Assembly (NCBI GenBank): GCA_035540755.1
Contig: DATLGD010000135.1
Span: forward strand, 1-30,585
Direction of reading: 5' to 3'
Length of the DNA stretch: 30,585 bases
DNA from: DATLGD01 sp035540755
GTDB lineage: Bacteria; Actinomycetota; Actinomycetes; Mycobacteriales; SCTD01
The notes beneath the pieces are model-generated. The model searched no databases, was not told the DNA's origin, and saw only the letters and a program-made list of their open reading frames with translations. Positions 6,257 through 14,835 of this stretch are shown in pieces. The translations under genes and the position numbers were made by a program. The first letter of the stretch is position 1; each line of letters starts with the position of its first letter.

Positions 6257-8611
6257 ATGCCCTTGCGCCCGGCCGCTGCCGTCCTGTCCGTGCTCGCTCT
6301 GACCGCGGGGACGGCGCTCGCGGTCACACCGGCCGCCGCGGCGGACGGGCCGGTGGCCGTGCGCCTCGGGGCGACGCCGGAGACGACGGTCTTCCCGAAC
6401 GACCGCTTCACCGTCCGAGACGCCCGTCAGCTGACGGGCCTGCGGGTCGCCATGCCGGTGCCGGACTGCGACGAGGCCACGCGCAGCATCTGCGACACGG
6501 TGCGCATCCTCAACACCACCGACGGCTTCGACCTGCAGCCGAGGTTCTTCGTGCCGTTCACCGACGACGTGGACGTGGCCACGGTCACGCCGGCGAGCGT
6601 CTACGTGGAGGGACCGGCCGGACGTGTCGGCCTGCAGGAGCTGACGTTCGACCCTGCGCTCCACGTGCTGGCCGGCACGACGCGGGCGCAGCTGCCGGAG
6701 CAGGCGCGGCACACCCTCGTGATCACCCGCCAGGTGCGGGGCGCCGACGGGCGGTCGATCGCGGCCGAGGTCCGGGTGCCGTTCACGACGATGTCCGGCA
6801 CCACCGAGCTCGACCGGTTGCGCCGCGCCCTGGACGACGGCTCCGCCTACGCCGCTGCCGGCATCGCGTCGAAGGAGGTCAGCTTCACCCAGCCCAACCC
6901 CGGCGACCGGTTCTCCCCGATACCGCCGGGGACGACGGTGACGACGGTCTTCCAGCCCCCGCCTGCGACCACCGAGAACATCCAGCGGATCGACCAGAGG
7001 TCGGCCGACCCGGCTGTCCTCGCCGCCCCGGCCCTGGTGCCGAACTCGGCTCTGGCCCGCGTCGGCTGCTACGCCTTCGGCAGCTACGAGAGCCCGCAGT
7101 TCGCGCGCGCCGACAGCACGATCACGCCGACGCCGACCACGAGGACGCCGCCGGTGCAGGGCAAGGTGCGCAACGGCTTCGCGCTGATCGTGCCGGCCGG
7201 CCAGCCGCCTGCGGGGGGCTGGCCGGTCGCCGTCTACGGGCCGGGGTTCACCCGCAGCTACTTCGACCTGTTCGTCACCGCCGACCTCAACGCCGGTGCC
7301 GGCATCGCCACCATCGCCACCAACCCGCTCGGGCACGGCTTCGGCCCGGCCAGCCGCATCGCCGTGCAGGGGCCGGGGGGCGCGACGTTCCTGTCCTACG
7401 GGCGCGGCAAGGACCTCACCGGTGACGGCGTCATCGAGGCGGCCGAGGGGTCCCAGCCGGCGACGGCGGTCCGGAGCGACGACGGTGGCGGTGACACTGC
7501 AGGCGACCCCTCACCCAACCAGGTGCACGGCCTGCGTGGGGGCCTGATCCAGACCGTGGTCGACAACATGGCGCTCGTGCGCGCCGTCGAGGACGGCATC
7601 GAGGTGCCCGGCTGCCCGGTCGGCGCCGGCTCCCCGTCCGGCTCCGCACCGCTGTCGCCGGACGTGACGCGCTACTACGGGCTGTCGTTCGGCGGCATCT
7701 ACGGGACGATGCTCATGGGCACCGACCCGACCGTGACCCAGGCGCTGCTCAACGTCGGCGGCGGGCCGATCGTCGACATCGCCCGGCTCTCGGGGTTCCG
7801 GCCGCTGCTGGCGGCGACCCTGGGCGCGAGCCGCCCGTCGCTGCTGAACGGCGGGCCTGGCCGGGACGGCTTCACCGAGTCCTGGCCGCTGCCACACGAC
7901 CCGCCGATCACTGATCCGGTGGCTGGGGCCATGGACATCCAGCGGTACCTGTCGTACGCCCTCTGGTACGGCCGCCCGGGCGGCCCGGAGACGTACGCGC
8001 CGCTGCTGCGGCTCGACCCGCGCAACGGCGAGAAGGACGTGCTCTACCAGGTGGCCTTCGGCGACAACACCGTCCCGAACGTCACCAGCGGCAACATCAT
8101 CCGGGCGGGCGACCTGTTCGACCGGACGACGTACTACCGCAACGACAGGAGCCCGACCGCCGGGAGGAACCCGCACGGGTTCCTCGCCGACCCGAGCGTC
8201 TCCGGCCGGCAGCAGGGGCAGCTCCAGCTGACGACGTTCCTCGCCACCGGGCAGGTGCTCGACCCCGACGGGCCGGCCCCGCTGTTCGAGGTGCCCATCG
8301 TCAACCCGGACAACCTGCAGTGCCTGCACTACGCGCACCCGCAGACCGGAGAAGGGGCCTTCGGCGAGGACGGCGGACCGCCGGCGGCCGGCGAGTGCCC
8401 GCCCCGCCCCGCGGACGCCGTCCTGCCCGCCGCCGACGGCGGGGCCCGGGGCGACGGCAGCGGGGACGGCGGTGGGGACGCGACAGCGCAGCCGCGGAGC
8501 CGTGCACGTGCCCTTCCCGCAACGGGTGCCGCCGTGGCCCTCCCGCTGTTCGGCCTGGCCGGGATCGCCGCCGCGGTCGCCCTGCGCCGTAGACGGAACG
8601 GCATCGGCTGA
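6257..8611 (+). CDS. Secreted alpha/beta hydrolase with LPXTG wall anchor
   Basis: This 784-residue protein has a signal peptide (residues 1 to about 29, Ala-rich). A beta-rich region at about 100-185 resembles bacterial Ig-like domains and includes the typical H-T-L-V-I-T-R strand. A large alpha/beta-hydrolase region follows, with nucleophile elbow G-L-S-F-G-G centred on Ser477. A Ca-binding-like loop, D-L-T-G-D-G-V-I-E, lies at about 391-399, before the elbow. The C-terminus is a sorting signal: A-L-P-A-T-G, about 20 hydrophobic residues, then R-R-R-R. An esterase, lipase or peptidase acting on an external substrate is likely; the acid and His of the triad were not assigned. The ATG at 6257 has no Shine-Dalgarno sequence, so it may be leaderless. 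Confidence 0.82.
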   Translation: MPLRPAAAVLSVLALTAGTALAVTPAAAADGPVAVRLGATPETTVFPNDRFTVRDARQLTGLRVAMPVPDCDEATRSICDTVRILNTTDGFDLQPRFFVPFTDDVDVATVTPASVYVEGPAGRVGLQELTFDPALHVLAGTTRAQLPEQARHTLVITRQVRGADGRSIAAEVRVPFTTMSGTTELDRLRRALDDGSAYAAAGIASKEVSFTQPNPGDRFSPIPPGTTVTTVFQPPPATTENIQRIDQRSADPAVLAAPALVPNSALARVGCYAFGSYESPQFARADSTITPTPTTRTPPVQGKVRNGFALIVPAGQPPAGGWPVAVYGPGFTRSYFDLFVTADLNAGAGIATIATNPLGHGFGPASRIAVQGPGGATFLSYGRGKDLTGDGVIEAAEGSQPATAVRSDDGGGDTAGDPSPNQVHGLRGGLIQTVVDNMALVRAVEDGIEVPGCPVGAGSPSGSAPLSPDVTRYYGLSFGGIYGTMLMGTDPTVTQALLNVGGGPIVDIARLSGFRPLLAATLGASRPSLLNGGPGRDGFTESWPLPHDPPITDPVAGAMDIQRYLSYALWYGRPGGPETYAPLLRLDPRNGEKDVLYQVAFGDNTVPNVTSGNIIRAGDLFDRTTYYRNDRSPTAGRNPHGFLADPSVSGRQQGQLQLTTFLATGQVLDPDGPAPLFEVPIVNPDNLQCLHYAHPQTGEGAFGEDGGPPAAGECPPRPADAVLPAADGGARGDGSGDGGGDATAQPRSRARALPATGAAVALPLFGLAGIAAAVALRRRRNGIG

Positions 8612-8658
8612 GCGGGCCTCAGGTCCGGCGTCGCAGCCTGCCGCGGCTGTCGGAAGGG

Positions 8659-9954
8659 TCAAGGGGAGGGGGTCGCCGTGGCGGAGCCGGTCGGTCGGTC
8701 CGGCTCGGTCGCCGGGTCGGGCGTGAAGACGTAGGCGTCGGCTGCGACGCAGGCGAACGCCTCCGGATCTCCGCCGGCCAGGGCGACCACGCGCGCCGCC
8801 GCCTCGTCCAGCCGCTGCTCCGGCAGGGTCCCGCCCTCCACCGCCGCGACGAGCGCGTCGCGCATGCGCACGGCGGCGTCCGGGTCGGTGGCGAGCACCG
8901 CGCCCGAGGCGAGGACGACGTCGGCCCCGGCCGCGACGGCGGTGACCGCGGCGTCGGGGAAGTCCCAGCGCGGGTAGATCGAGCCCATGCCGATGCTGTC
9001 GGTCATGGCGACGCCGTCGAAGCGCATGTCGCGCAGCAGCGCGTAGGCCTTCGGCGACATGCTGGCCGGCAGGTCCGGGTCGAGCGCCGCGTACGACAGG
9101 TGGTTGAACATGATCACCGGCACGCCCTGGTCGACGGCGTCCTGGAACGGCAAGAGGTCGGTGGCGCGCAGCTCCTCGAGCGGCGTCTCGACGACGTCGG
9201 TGCCGGCGTGGGTGTCGGTGCTGGAGCGCCCGTGGCCCGGGAAGTGCTTGACGGTCGGGATCACGCCGGCGTCCTCGAGGCCGCGGGCGAAGGCGAGCCC
9301 GTAGGCCGAGGCCAGCTCGGGGTCGGCGCTGAACGCGCGGTCGCCGATGATGCCCCGGCTCGGGCCGTCGTCGAGGTCGAGCAGCGGGGCGAGGTTGACG
9401 TCGAGGCCCAGCTCGGCCATCTCCCGGCCGAGGTCGGCGGCGTAGGCGCGCATCTCGGCGGGGTCGTTGTTCGCGGCCAGCCGTCGGGGCGACGGCGTGT
9501 TGCCCAGCAGGTCGCGCAGGTCGGAGACCCGCCCGGACTCCTCGTCGGTCGACAGCAGGAGCGGTCGCCCGGCGGCCTGCTCCTTGATGCCGGCGGTCAG
9601 CTCGGCGAGCTGGTCCTCGGACTCGATGTTGCCGTCGTTGACGAAGATGCCGCCGACACCGAGGCCGACCACCTCGGCCACCAGCGGGTCGTCGGCGGAG
9701 GTGACCTCGGGCAGGCCCACGTGCAGCACCGCGGCCGCTCTCTCCTCGAGCGGAGCGGGCTCGCACGCCGCGGCCGGCCCGGCACCGTCGGCGCCCTCGG
9801 CGCTCGTCTCGGGGTCGAGCACGCCCCCGCAGGCGGTCAGCGCCAGCAGCAGGGCGACCGGGGCGGCGGCCCCGACCCGGCGGCGCGGAGCGGGGGACAG
9901 GAGGTCACGACGGCGCACCGGAGCGACCCTACCGGCGGGGGGCACGCGGACCAT
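8659..9954 (-). CDS. Glycoside hydrolase family 3 lipoprotein (NagZ-like)
   Basis: The 431-residue protein is a probable beta-N-acetylhexosaminidase releasing GlcNAc from muropeptides or chitin fragments outside the cell. It has an Arg-rich start, a hydrophobic segment and lipobox L-T-A-C (Cys42). The GH3 TIM barrel spans about residues 65-400. It contains K-H-F-P-G-H-G (Lys236 to Gly242) followed by D-T-H (247-249), the NagZ His/Asp loop, and Asp319 in M-T-D-S as the nucleophile. The Thr/Pro-rich last 25 residues are probably disordered. The ATG at 9954 is used, but a GTG about 12 codons in (before R-R-R-D-L-L) gives a more standard signal. It converges with the hydrolase gene, 47 bases apart, and is divergent from the M36 peptidase. 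Confidence 0.9.
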   Translation of the reverse strand: MVRVPPAGRVAPVRRRDLLSPAPRRRVGAAAPVALLLALTACGGVLDPETSAEGADGAGPAAACEPAPLEERAAAVLHVGLPEVTSADDPLVAEVVGLGVGGIFVNDGNIESEDQLAELTAGIKEQAAGRPLLLSTDEESGRVSDLRDLLGNTPSPRRLAANNDPAEMRAYAADLGREMAELGLDVNLAPLLDLDDGPSRGIIGDRAFSADPELASAYGLAFARGLEDAGVIPTVKHFPGHGRSSTDTHAGTDVVETPLEELRATDLLPFQDAVDQGVPVIMFNHLSYAALDPDLPASMSPKAYALLRDMRFDGVAMTDSIGMGSIYPRWDFPDAAVTAVAAGADVVLASGAVLATDPDAAVRMRDALVAAVEGGTLPEQRLDEAAARVVALAGGDPEAFACVAADAYVFTPDPATEPDRPTGSATATPSP

Positions 9955-10082
9955 CAGGCCGAACCCGCAATCGGGATGTCCTCTCCGGAAGAAAGGGGAA
10001 TAAACCGGCCGTTCGGGGGAGGATGCGGGCGCATCAGGGCGAACCAGGAGTCGACAGCGACGGGCTCCGGCCCCTGATCGAC

Positions 10083-10088
10083 AGGTGG
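10083..10088 (+). promoter_or_regulatory. Ribosome-binding site that selects the M36 start
   Basis: AGGTGG lies 5 bases before the ATG at 10094. It overlaps the in-frame GTG at 10085, which argues against that GTG being the start. Confidence 0.65.
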
Positions 10089-10093
10089 ACGCG

Positions 10094-13000
10094 ATGTCCG
10101 GCTCCCGACGCCCCTCCCGCGCCCTTCGCTCGCGGCTGCTCGCGCTCCCGCTCGGCGCCCTGATGGTGGGGTTCGCCCTGCCCGCCGTCGGTCAGGAGAC
10201 CGACCCGTTCGCCGGTGCGCCGGCATGGGACGAGTACGGCTTCCAGGGCGAGGGGGAGGCGCGGCTGCCCGACCTCGACGCCCGTGCCGGCGTGGTCGCC
10301 GCGACCGTGTCGCAGACCTCCCTCGCCGCCGGGCTCGGCGCCACCGCGGTCCGGTGGAACGCCTTCGGCACACCGCACGTGCTCACCCGGCACGGCGGCT
10401 ACCTCACCGGGCCGCGGGCCGGCGAGGCCGCTGACGTCGCCCGCGCGTTCGTCCGCGAGCACGCCGAGCTGTTCCGGCTCGACGCCGCCGCCGTCGACGC
10501 GCTCGAGGTGCTGCGCGACTCACCGCTCTACGACAGCCCGGACCTGGCCCGCGCCTACGGCATCGTCGACGAGCCGGTGCAGAACCCCGACGTCGCCCAC
10601 GTCGTGACCTTCCAGCAGCGCTTCGGCGGCCTCGAGGCCGTGGTGGACGGTCTGCTGACCGTCGGCGTGCAGCGCGACGGACGCATCAGCTGGGCCACGT
10701 CCTCGATCACCGGCGACAGCGCGCTGTCCGGCGACCAGCGGGTGACCGCGGCCGCCGCCGTCGAGAAGGCCGCCGCCGACATCGGCATGGACCTCGGCCG
10801 GCTCTCCGACGCCCGCGACAGCGAGCGCTACACCACCTTCGCCGCCGAGCGCGTGCGCGGAGTGCAGCGGGCCCGGCCGGTCGCCCTGCCGACGCCGGGC
10901 GACGGCGTCCGCAGAGCCTGGGAGGTGACGCTGCTCGACACCGAGCTCGACGACCACGGCAACCCGACCGCGTTCATCACCGTCGTCGACGCCGAGGACG
11001 GTCGCATCTGGCACCGCACGAACAAGCTCGACCACTTCGCCGCAGGCGCCTCGGCGGGCTCGGTGACGCTGCCGGCTGCGTTCGCGCGGATGCCGTCCAC
11101 CCAGCCGGCCCCTCCGGGTGGGGGCGCCTACAGCGGCACGACCGACCGGAACGGGTGCGGCCCGCTGCACGAGTTCGAGGTGCCCGAGGGCATCGCGCAG
11201 ATCACCGTCACGGCGCAGAGCCCGGAGAACCCGAACACCGACACGGTCAACGCCGACCTCACCGTGGCGATCGTCCACGAGGGCCGGCAGGTCGCCTTCG
11301 GCGACACCCTCGGCAACCCCGAGGCGGCCACCTACTCGCCGCCGCCCAGCACGCTGCCGGGCACCTATGCGGCGAAGGTGTGCAACTTCGACTCCTCCGA
11401 CCCGCCGTTCGACTACACCGGCAACTTCATCCTGTCGCCGGTCGGCACCGGAGAGGTCGTCGACGGAGGCCCGCTCGGCGACCTGCCGACCTGGCGCGTC
11501 TTCCCGGCCAACCCGCCGTTCGTCGCGGGCCGCACCCCGGCGGGCTTCTCGGAGTCCGAGGACACCCGCGTGCTGTGGTGCTGGGACATCAGCCGCTTCG
11601 GCCCGGGGGTCTGCGACGAGGAGCTGCGCAACACTGCCGCCCGCACCCCGTGGGACGTGAACGGCACGAGCACGCCGTCGTTCACCACCGACGGCAACTA
11701 CGCCTCGACGGCGATCTCGGAGGCGAGCTTCCTCACGCCGGACTCGGCGCTCAACCGGCCGTTCAGCGCGACCCGGGAGTACGACTACCCGTGGGGCAAC
11801 AAGTGGTTCGAGAGCTCGTGCAACCCGACGAACTTCGGCACGGTGGCCGACGACCGCAACGACGAGCAGGCCTCGACCGCCAACCTGTTCGCGATGCACA
11901 ACCGGATGCACGACTGGAGCTACTACCTCGGCTTCACCGAGATCAACTCCAACCTGCAGAAGACCAACTTCGGCAACACCGGGCCGGCGCGCGAGAACGA
12001 TCCCGAGCTCGGCTCCTCGCAGGCCGGCCGGCGCACGGTCAACGGCCGCGACAACGCCAACCAGATCACGCTGCAGGACGGCACGCCCGGCATCACCAAC
12101 CAGTACCTGTGGCAGCCGCTCGCCGGCGCCTTCTACTCCCCGTGCGTCGACGGCGCCTACGACATGGCGGTGGTCGCGCACGAGTACGGCCACGCGATCA
12201 GCAACCGCATGATCGCCGGCCCCGACACCGGCACCGGCCCGACCCAGGGCCAGACCGAGAGCTGGTCGGACCTGATCTTCGCCGGGTACTTCACCGAGTT
12301 CGCGATCTCGGCCGGCGAGGGCGTCAACCCCTACGTGCTCGGGCCGTACGTCACCGGGGACCCCGGCGCCGGCATCCGCAACTACGCCATGAACGAGAGC
12401 CCGCTGAACTACAGCAACCTCGACTACGACCCGAACGGGCTCGGCTCGCCGCACGCCAACGGCGAGATCTGGAGCGCGGTCAACTTCGACATCCTCGAGG
12501 CGCTGAGCGCCAAGTACGACGCCGAGTTCCCGTCGTCGGACTCCGCGCTGCAGGTCGAGTGCGCCCGAGGCGAGCTGCCGGCCCGCTTCTGCCCGGGCAA
12601 CCGGCGCTGGAACCAGATCCAGTTCGACAGCTTCCTCCTGCAGCCCAGCGGGGCGACCCAGGTCGACTCCCGGGACGGCATGCTCGCCGCCGACCAGCTG
12701 CGGTTCGACGGCGCGAACCAGGCCGAGCTGTGGGACGCCTTCGCCCGCCGCGGTCTGGGGGAGCTCGCCTCCGCGGTCGACGCGGCCGACGTGCAGTCGG
12801 TCCCGTCGTTCGAGTCGCCGTTGCGCGACGACGAGGCGTCGGTGCGGTTCGTGCCGCCGGCCGGCGCCAGCGACATGCGGGTGTACGTCGGCCGCTTCGA
12901 GAGCAACAGCGTCCCGGTCGCCGACACCGTGGCCGGCGGCGACCCGACCGACACCGCGCGGTTCGTGCCGGGACAGTACGAGTTCGTCGCGCAGGCGCCG

Positions 13001-14083
13001 GGCTTCGGGGCGCAGCGGTTCACGCTCGACCTGTCCGCCGACGAGGACCTCGACTTCCAGGTGCCGCTGCGCCGCAACCACGCGTCGGCCACCCACGGGG
13101 CAGTGGCCACCGGTGACGGCGTGAACCTGCCGAACATCATCGACGACACCGAGAGCACCAACTGGGCGTCCCTGACCTCCGAGGGCACGGCCAGCGAGGG
13201 CAACGGCGAGGGCGAGCAGGTCGCCGGCCGAGAGGTCGTCGTCGAGCTCGCCGGCGACGCGCCGGTGACCGTCCGCGAGGTGCAGGTCAGCGCCGCGCTG
13301 CGGCCGCTGGTGCCGGCGGAGGAAGAGGAGGGTGAGCTGCCCACCGACACGCCCGACACGCCCCCCGACCCGGACCCGGGCAACCAGAGCCGCTTCTCGG
13401 CCCTGCGCGCGTTCGACATCCAGGCATGCAACGCCGACATCGGTGACTGCAGCACGCCGGAAGGCTTCACGACGATCTTCGAGAGCGCCGACGACGCCTT
13501 CCCGTCCACCCGGCCGCGGCCGCGCATCCCGGACCACATCCTGCGGCCGTTCGACGTGACCGACACCCTGGCCACGCACATCAAGCTGGTCGTGCGGACC
13601 AGCCAGTGCACCGGCGGGCCGGACTTCCAGGGCGAGACCAACCCGGACAGCGACCCGCTGTTCAACCCCGACTGCGACACCACGACGCCGAGCCCGGACC
13701 GGGCGGTGCTGCGCCCGCCGGTCCAGCAGGTCCGCGCGTCCGAGCTGCAGGTCTTCTCCGAGACCACGCTCACGCCGCCCGGTGAGGACACCGGCGGCGG
13801 CGACACGGGCGGCGACAACGGCGGCGACACCGGCGGCGACAACGGCGGGGACACCGGCGATCGGGACGGTGGCGCCCAGGCCGGCGGCCGGCCCGGCGGC
13901 CAGGACGACGGTCAGGCCGTCCGGAGCGGCGCCGGACCGACGCCGGGCACGTCGGCACCGGTGCGGGCCGCGGCCACCCTGCCGCGCACCGGCACCGAGG
14001 GGCTGGTCCTGCTCGCCCTCGGGTGCATGGCGGTCGTCGCCGGCACCGTGCTCACCGTGAGCGCCCGTCGCCGCGAGACCTGA
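10094..14083 (+). CDS. M36 (fungalysin-type) metallopeptidase with LPXTG wall anchor
   Basis: This 1329-residue secreted zinc protease has a signal peptide (1 to about 33), a fungalysin/thermolysin-type propeptide (about 80-190) and a further propeptide half (to about 325). The M36 catalytic domain (about 460-910) holds the zinc motif H-E-Y-G-H (His696-His700) and a third ligand, Glu722, in T-E-S-W-S-D. Between propeptide and catalytic domain, at about 345-452, is a beta-sandwich resembling a bacterial pre-peptidase C-terminal (PPC) domain. After the catalytic domain comes a short beta domain, then a discoidin-like region (about 1010-1225, D-D-T-E-S-T-N-W-A-S). A Gly/Asp repeat and the sorting signal L-P-R-T-G, hydrophobic helix and R-R-R-E-T end it. 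Large for the family. No sortase gene is nearby. Confidence 0.92.
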   Translation: MSGSRRPSRALRSRLLALPLGALMVGFALPAVGQETDPFAGAPAWDEYGFQGEGEARLPDLDARAGVVAATVSQTSLAAGLGATAVRWNAFGTPHVLTRHGGYLTGPRAGEAADVARAFVREHAELFRLDAAAVDALEVLRDSPLYDSPDLARAYGIVDEPVQNPDVAHVVTFQQRFGGLEAVVDGLLTVGVQRDGRISWATSSITGDSALSGDQRVTAAAAVEKAAADIGMDLGRLSDARDSERYTTFAAERVRGVQRARPVALPTPGDGVRRAWEVTLLDTELDDHGNPTAFITVVDAEDGRIWHRTNKLDHFAAGASAGSVTLPAAFARMPSTQPAPPGGGAYSGTTDRNGCGPLHEFEVPEGIAQITVTAQSPENPNTDTVNADLTVAIVHEGRQVAFGDTLGNPEAATYSPPPSTLPGTYAAKVCNFDSSDPPFDYTGNFILSPVGTGEVVDGGPLGDLPTWRVFPANPPFVAGRTPAGFSESEDTRVLWCWDISRFGPGVCDEELRNTAARTPWDVNGTSTPSFTTDGNYASTAISEASFLTPDSALNRPFSATREYDYPWGNKWFESSCNPTNFGTVADDRNDEQASTANLFAMHNRMHDWSYYLGFTEINSNLQKTNFGNTGPARENDPELGSSQAGRRTVNGRDNANQITLQDGTPGITNQYLWQPLAGAFYSPCVDGAYDMAVVAHEYGHAISNRMIAGPDTGTGPTQGQTESWSDLIFAGYFTEFAISAGEGVNPYVLGPYVTGDPGAGIRNYAMNESPLNYSNLDYDPNGLGSPHANGEIWSAVNFDILEALSAKYDAEFPSSDSALQVECARGELPARFCPGNRRWNQIQFDSFLLQPSGATQVDSRDGMLAADQLRFDGANQAELWDAFARRGLGELASAVDAADVQSVPSFESPLRDDEASVRFVPPAGASDMRVYVGRFESNSVPVADTVAGGDPTDTARFVPGQYEFVAQAPGFGAQRFTLDLSADEDLDFQVPLRRNHASATHGAVATGDGVNLPNIIDDTESTNWASLTSEGTASEGNGEGEQVAGREVVVELAGDAPVTVREVQVSAALRPLVPAEEEEGELPTDTPDTPPDPDPGNQSRFSALRAFDIQACNADIGDCSTPEGFTTIFESADDAFPSTRPRPRIPDHILRPFDVTDTLATHIKLVVRTSQCTGGPDFQGETNPDSDPLFNPDCDTTTPSPDRAVLRPPVQQVRASELQVFSETTLTPPGEDTGGGDTGGDNGGDTGGDNGGDTGDRDGGAQAGGRPGGQDDGQAVRSGAGPTPGTSAPVRAAATLPRTGTEGLVLLALGCMAVVAGTVLTVSARRRET
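13787..13860 (+). repeat. Tandem 24-bp repeat coding for a Gly/Asp/Asn/Thr linker
   Basis: Imperfect copies of GGCGGCGACACCGGCGGCGA plus CAAC encode a DTGGDNGG-type octapeptide just before the wall-anchor region of the M36 peptidase. It probably acts as a flexible spacer between wall and enzyme. Confidence 0.75.
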
Positions 14084-14119
14084 GCCGGCGTCCGTCCGGT
14101 CGGGGCGTCGCGCCCGCCG

Positions 14120-14758
14120 TCAGGCGGCTGCGGCGCCCGGGACCGCGGGCGGCTCGCCGGCGGGGTGCTCCGGCACGAGCAACGCCGGCAGCAGCGGGTG
14201 CACGAGCGGCCCGATCCCGACCGCGTAGACGAGCGTGCCGACCCCGACGCTGCCGCCGAGCAGCCAGCCGGTGACGAGCACGGTCGCCTCGAGAGCGGTG
14301 CGGACCAGCCGCACCGAGTGGCCGCGGGCCGCGATGCCGGTCATCAGGCCGTCGCGCGGTCCCGGGCCGAGCCGGGCGCCGATGTAGGCGGCGGTCGCGA
14401 CCGCGTTCAGGCCGACGCCGACGGCGAGGGCGAGGACGCGCAGCGGCAGCCCCTCGAAGGTGGGCAGCAGCGCCAGCGAGACGTCGAGGCCGACCCCGAC
14501 GAGCACCGCGTTGCTGACGGTGCCGAGCCCCGGCCGCTGGCGGAGCGGCAGCCACAGCAGCAGCACCACGACGCTCATCAGCACGACCCAGGTGCCGATC
14601 GACAGCCCGGTGACCAGGGACAGCCCCTGGTGCAGCACGTCCCAGGGGGCCAGGCCGAGGTCGGCCTCGACGAGGAGGGCGAGGCTGAACCCGTACAGCA
14701 GCAGCCCGGCGTACAGCTGCAGGAGGCGGCGCGGCAGCCGCCGGTCGGTCCGGGCCAT
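14120..14758 (-). CDS. YczE/YitT-like integral membrane protein
   Basis: The 212-residue protein has five or six hydrophobic segments: about 15-33, 50-70, 75-100, 108-128, 155-175 and 178-195. The features G-L-A-P-W-D-V-L-H-Q-G at about 35-45 and G-P-G-P-R-D-G-L-M-T-G in the third quarter are internal-repeat signatures of the YczE family, whose members are membrane proteins of poorly defined role, some linked to export or regulation of secondary metabolites. The tail is Ala/Pro-rich and probably cytoplasmic. It is convergent with the M36 gene (36 bases apart) and divergent from the AMIN-like lipoprotein (77 bases). No Shine-Dalgarno sequence precedes the ATG. Confidence 0.85.
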   Translation of the reverse strand: MARTDRRLPRRLLQLYAGLLLYGFSLALLVEADLGLAPWDVLHQGLSLVTGLSIGTWVVLMSVVVLLLWLPLRQRPGLGTVSNAVLVGVGLDVSLALLPTFEGLPLRVLALAVGVGLNAVATAAYIGARLGPGPRDGLMTGIAARGHSVRLVRTALEATVLVTGWLLGGSVGVGTLVYAVGIGPLVHPLLPALLVPEHPAGEPPAVPGAAAA

Positions 14759-14835
14759 GCGGGCGACGATGCCGCACCGTCCCCCGTTCGGTGAACCCGG
14801 GTGACGGGACGCCGCTGACGGGGCACGGAGCGGGG

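Noticed and set aside
5114..7336. Long open frame on the minus strand across the glycosylase and hydrolase genes
   Set aside because: It is Arg/Gly/Ala-rich with no domain and spans genes on both strands. It is a GC-bias shadow.
7417..7443. EF-hand or dockerin module in the hydrolase
   Set aside because: The D-L-T-G-D-G-V-I-E loop fits a Ca-binding loop but occurs once, without a helix pair or second repeat.
8612..8658. CAGCC/GGCTG hairpin between the hydrolase and GH3 genes as a terminator
   Set aside because: Only a 5-bp stem, easily expected by chance at this GC content.
9955..10093. Possible riboswitch or structured leader in the GH3/M36 divergent gap, with the ATCAGGG/CCCTGAT pair
   Set aside because: The 7-bp stem encloses 32 bases and nothing matches a riboswitch class I know. 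The A-rich patch near 9990-10008 may simply be promoter DNA.
10520..13579. 1019-codon open frame antisense to the M36 protease
   Set aside because: The translation is low-complexity Val/Arg/Gly/Leu with no motif. The sense strand carries clear M36 signatures.
14084..14119. GGGCG/CGCCC hairpin between the M36 and YczE genes as a terminator
   Set aside because: A 5-bp stem that competes with another 5-bp stem beside it; too weak to call.
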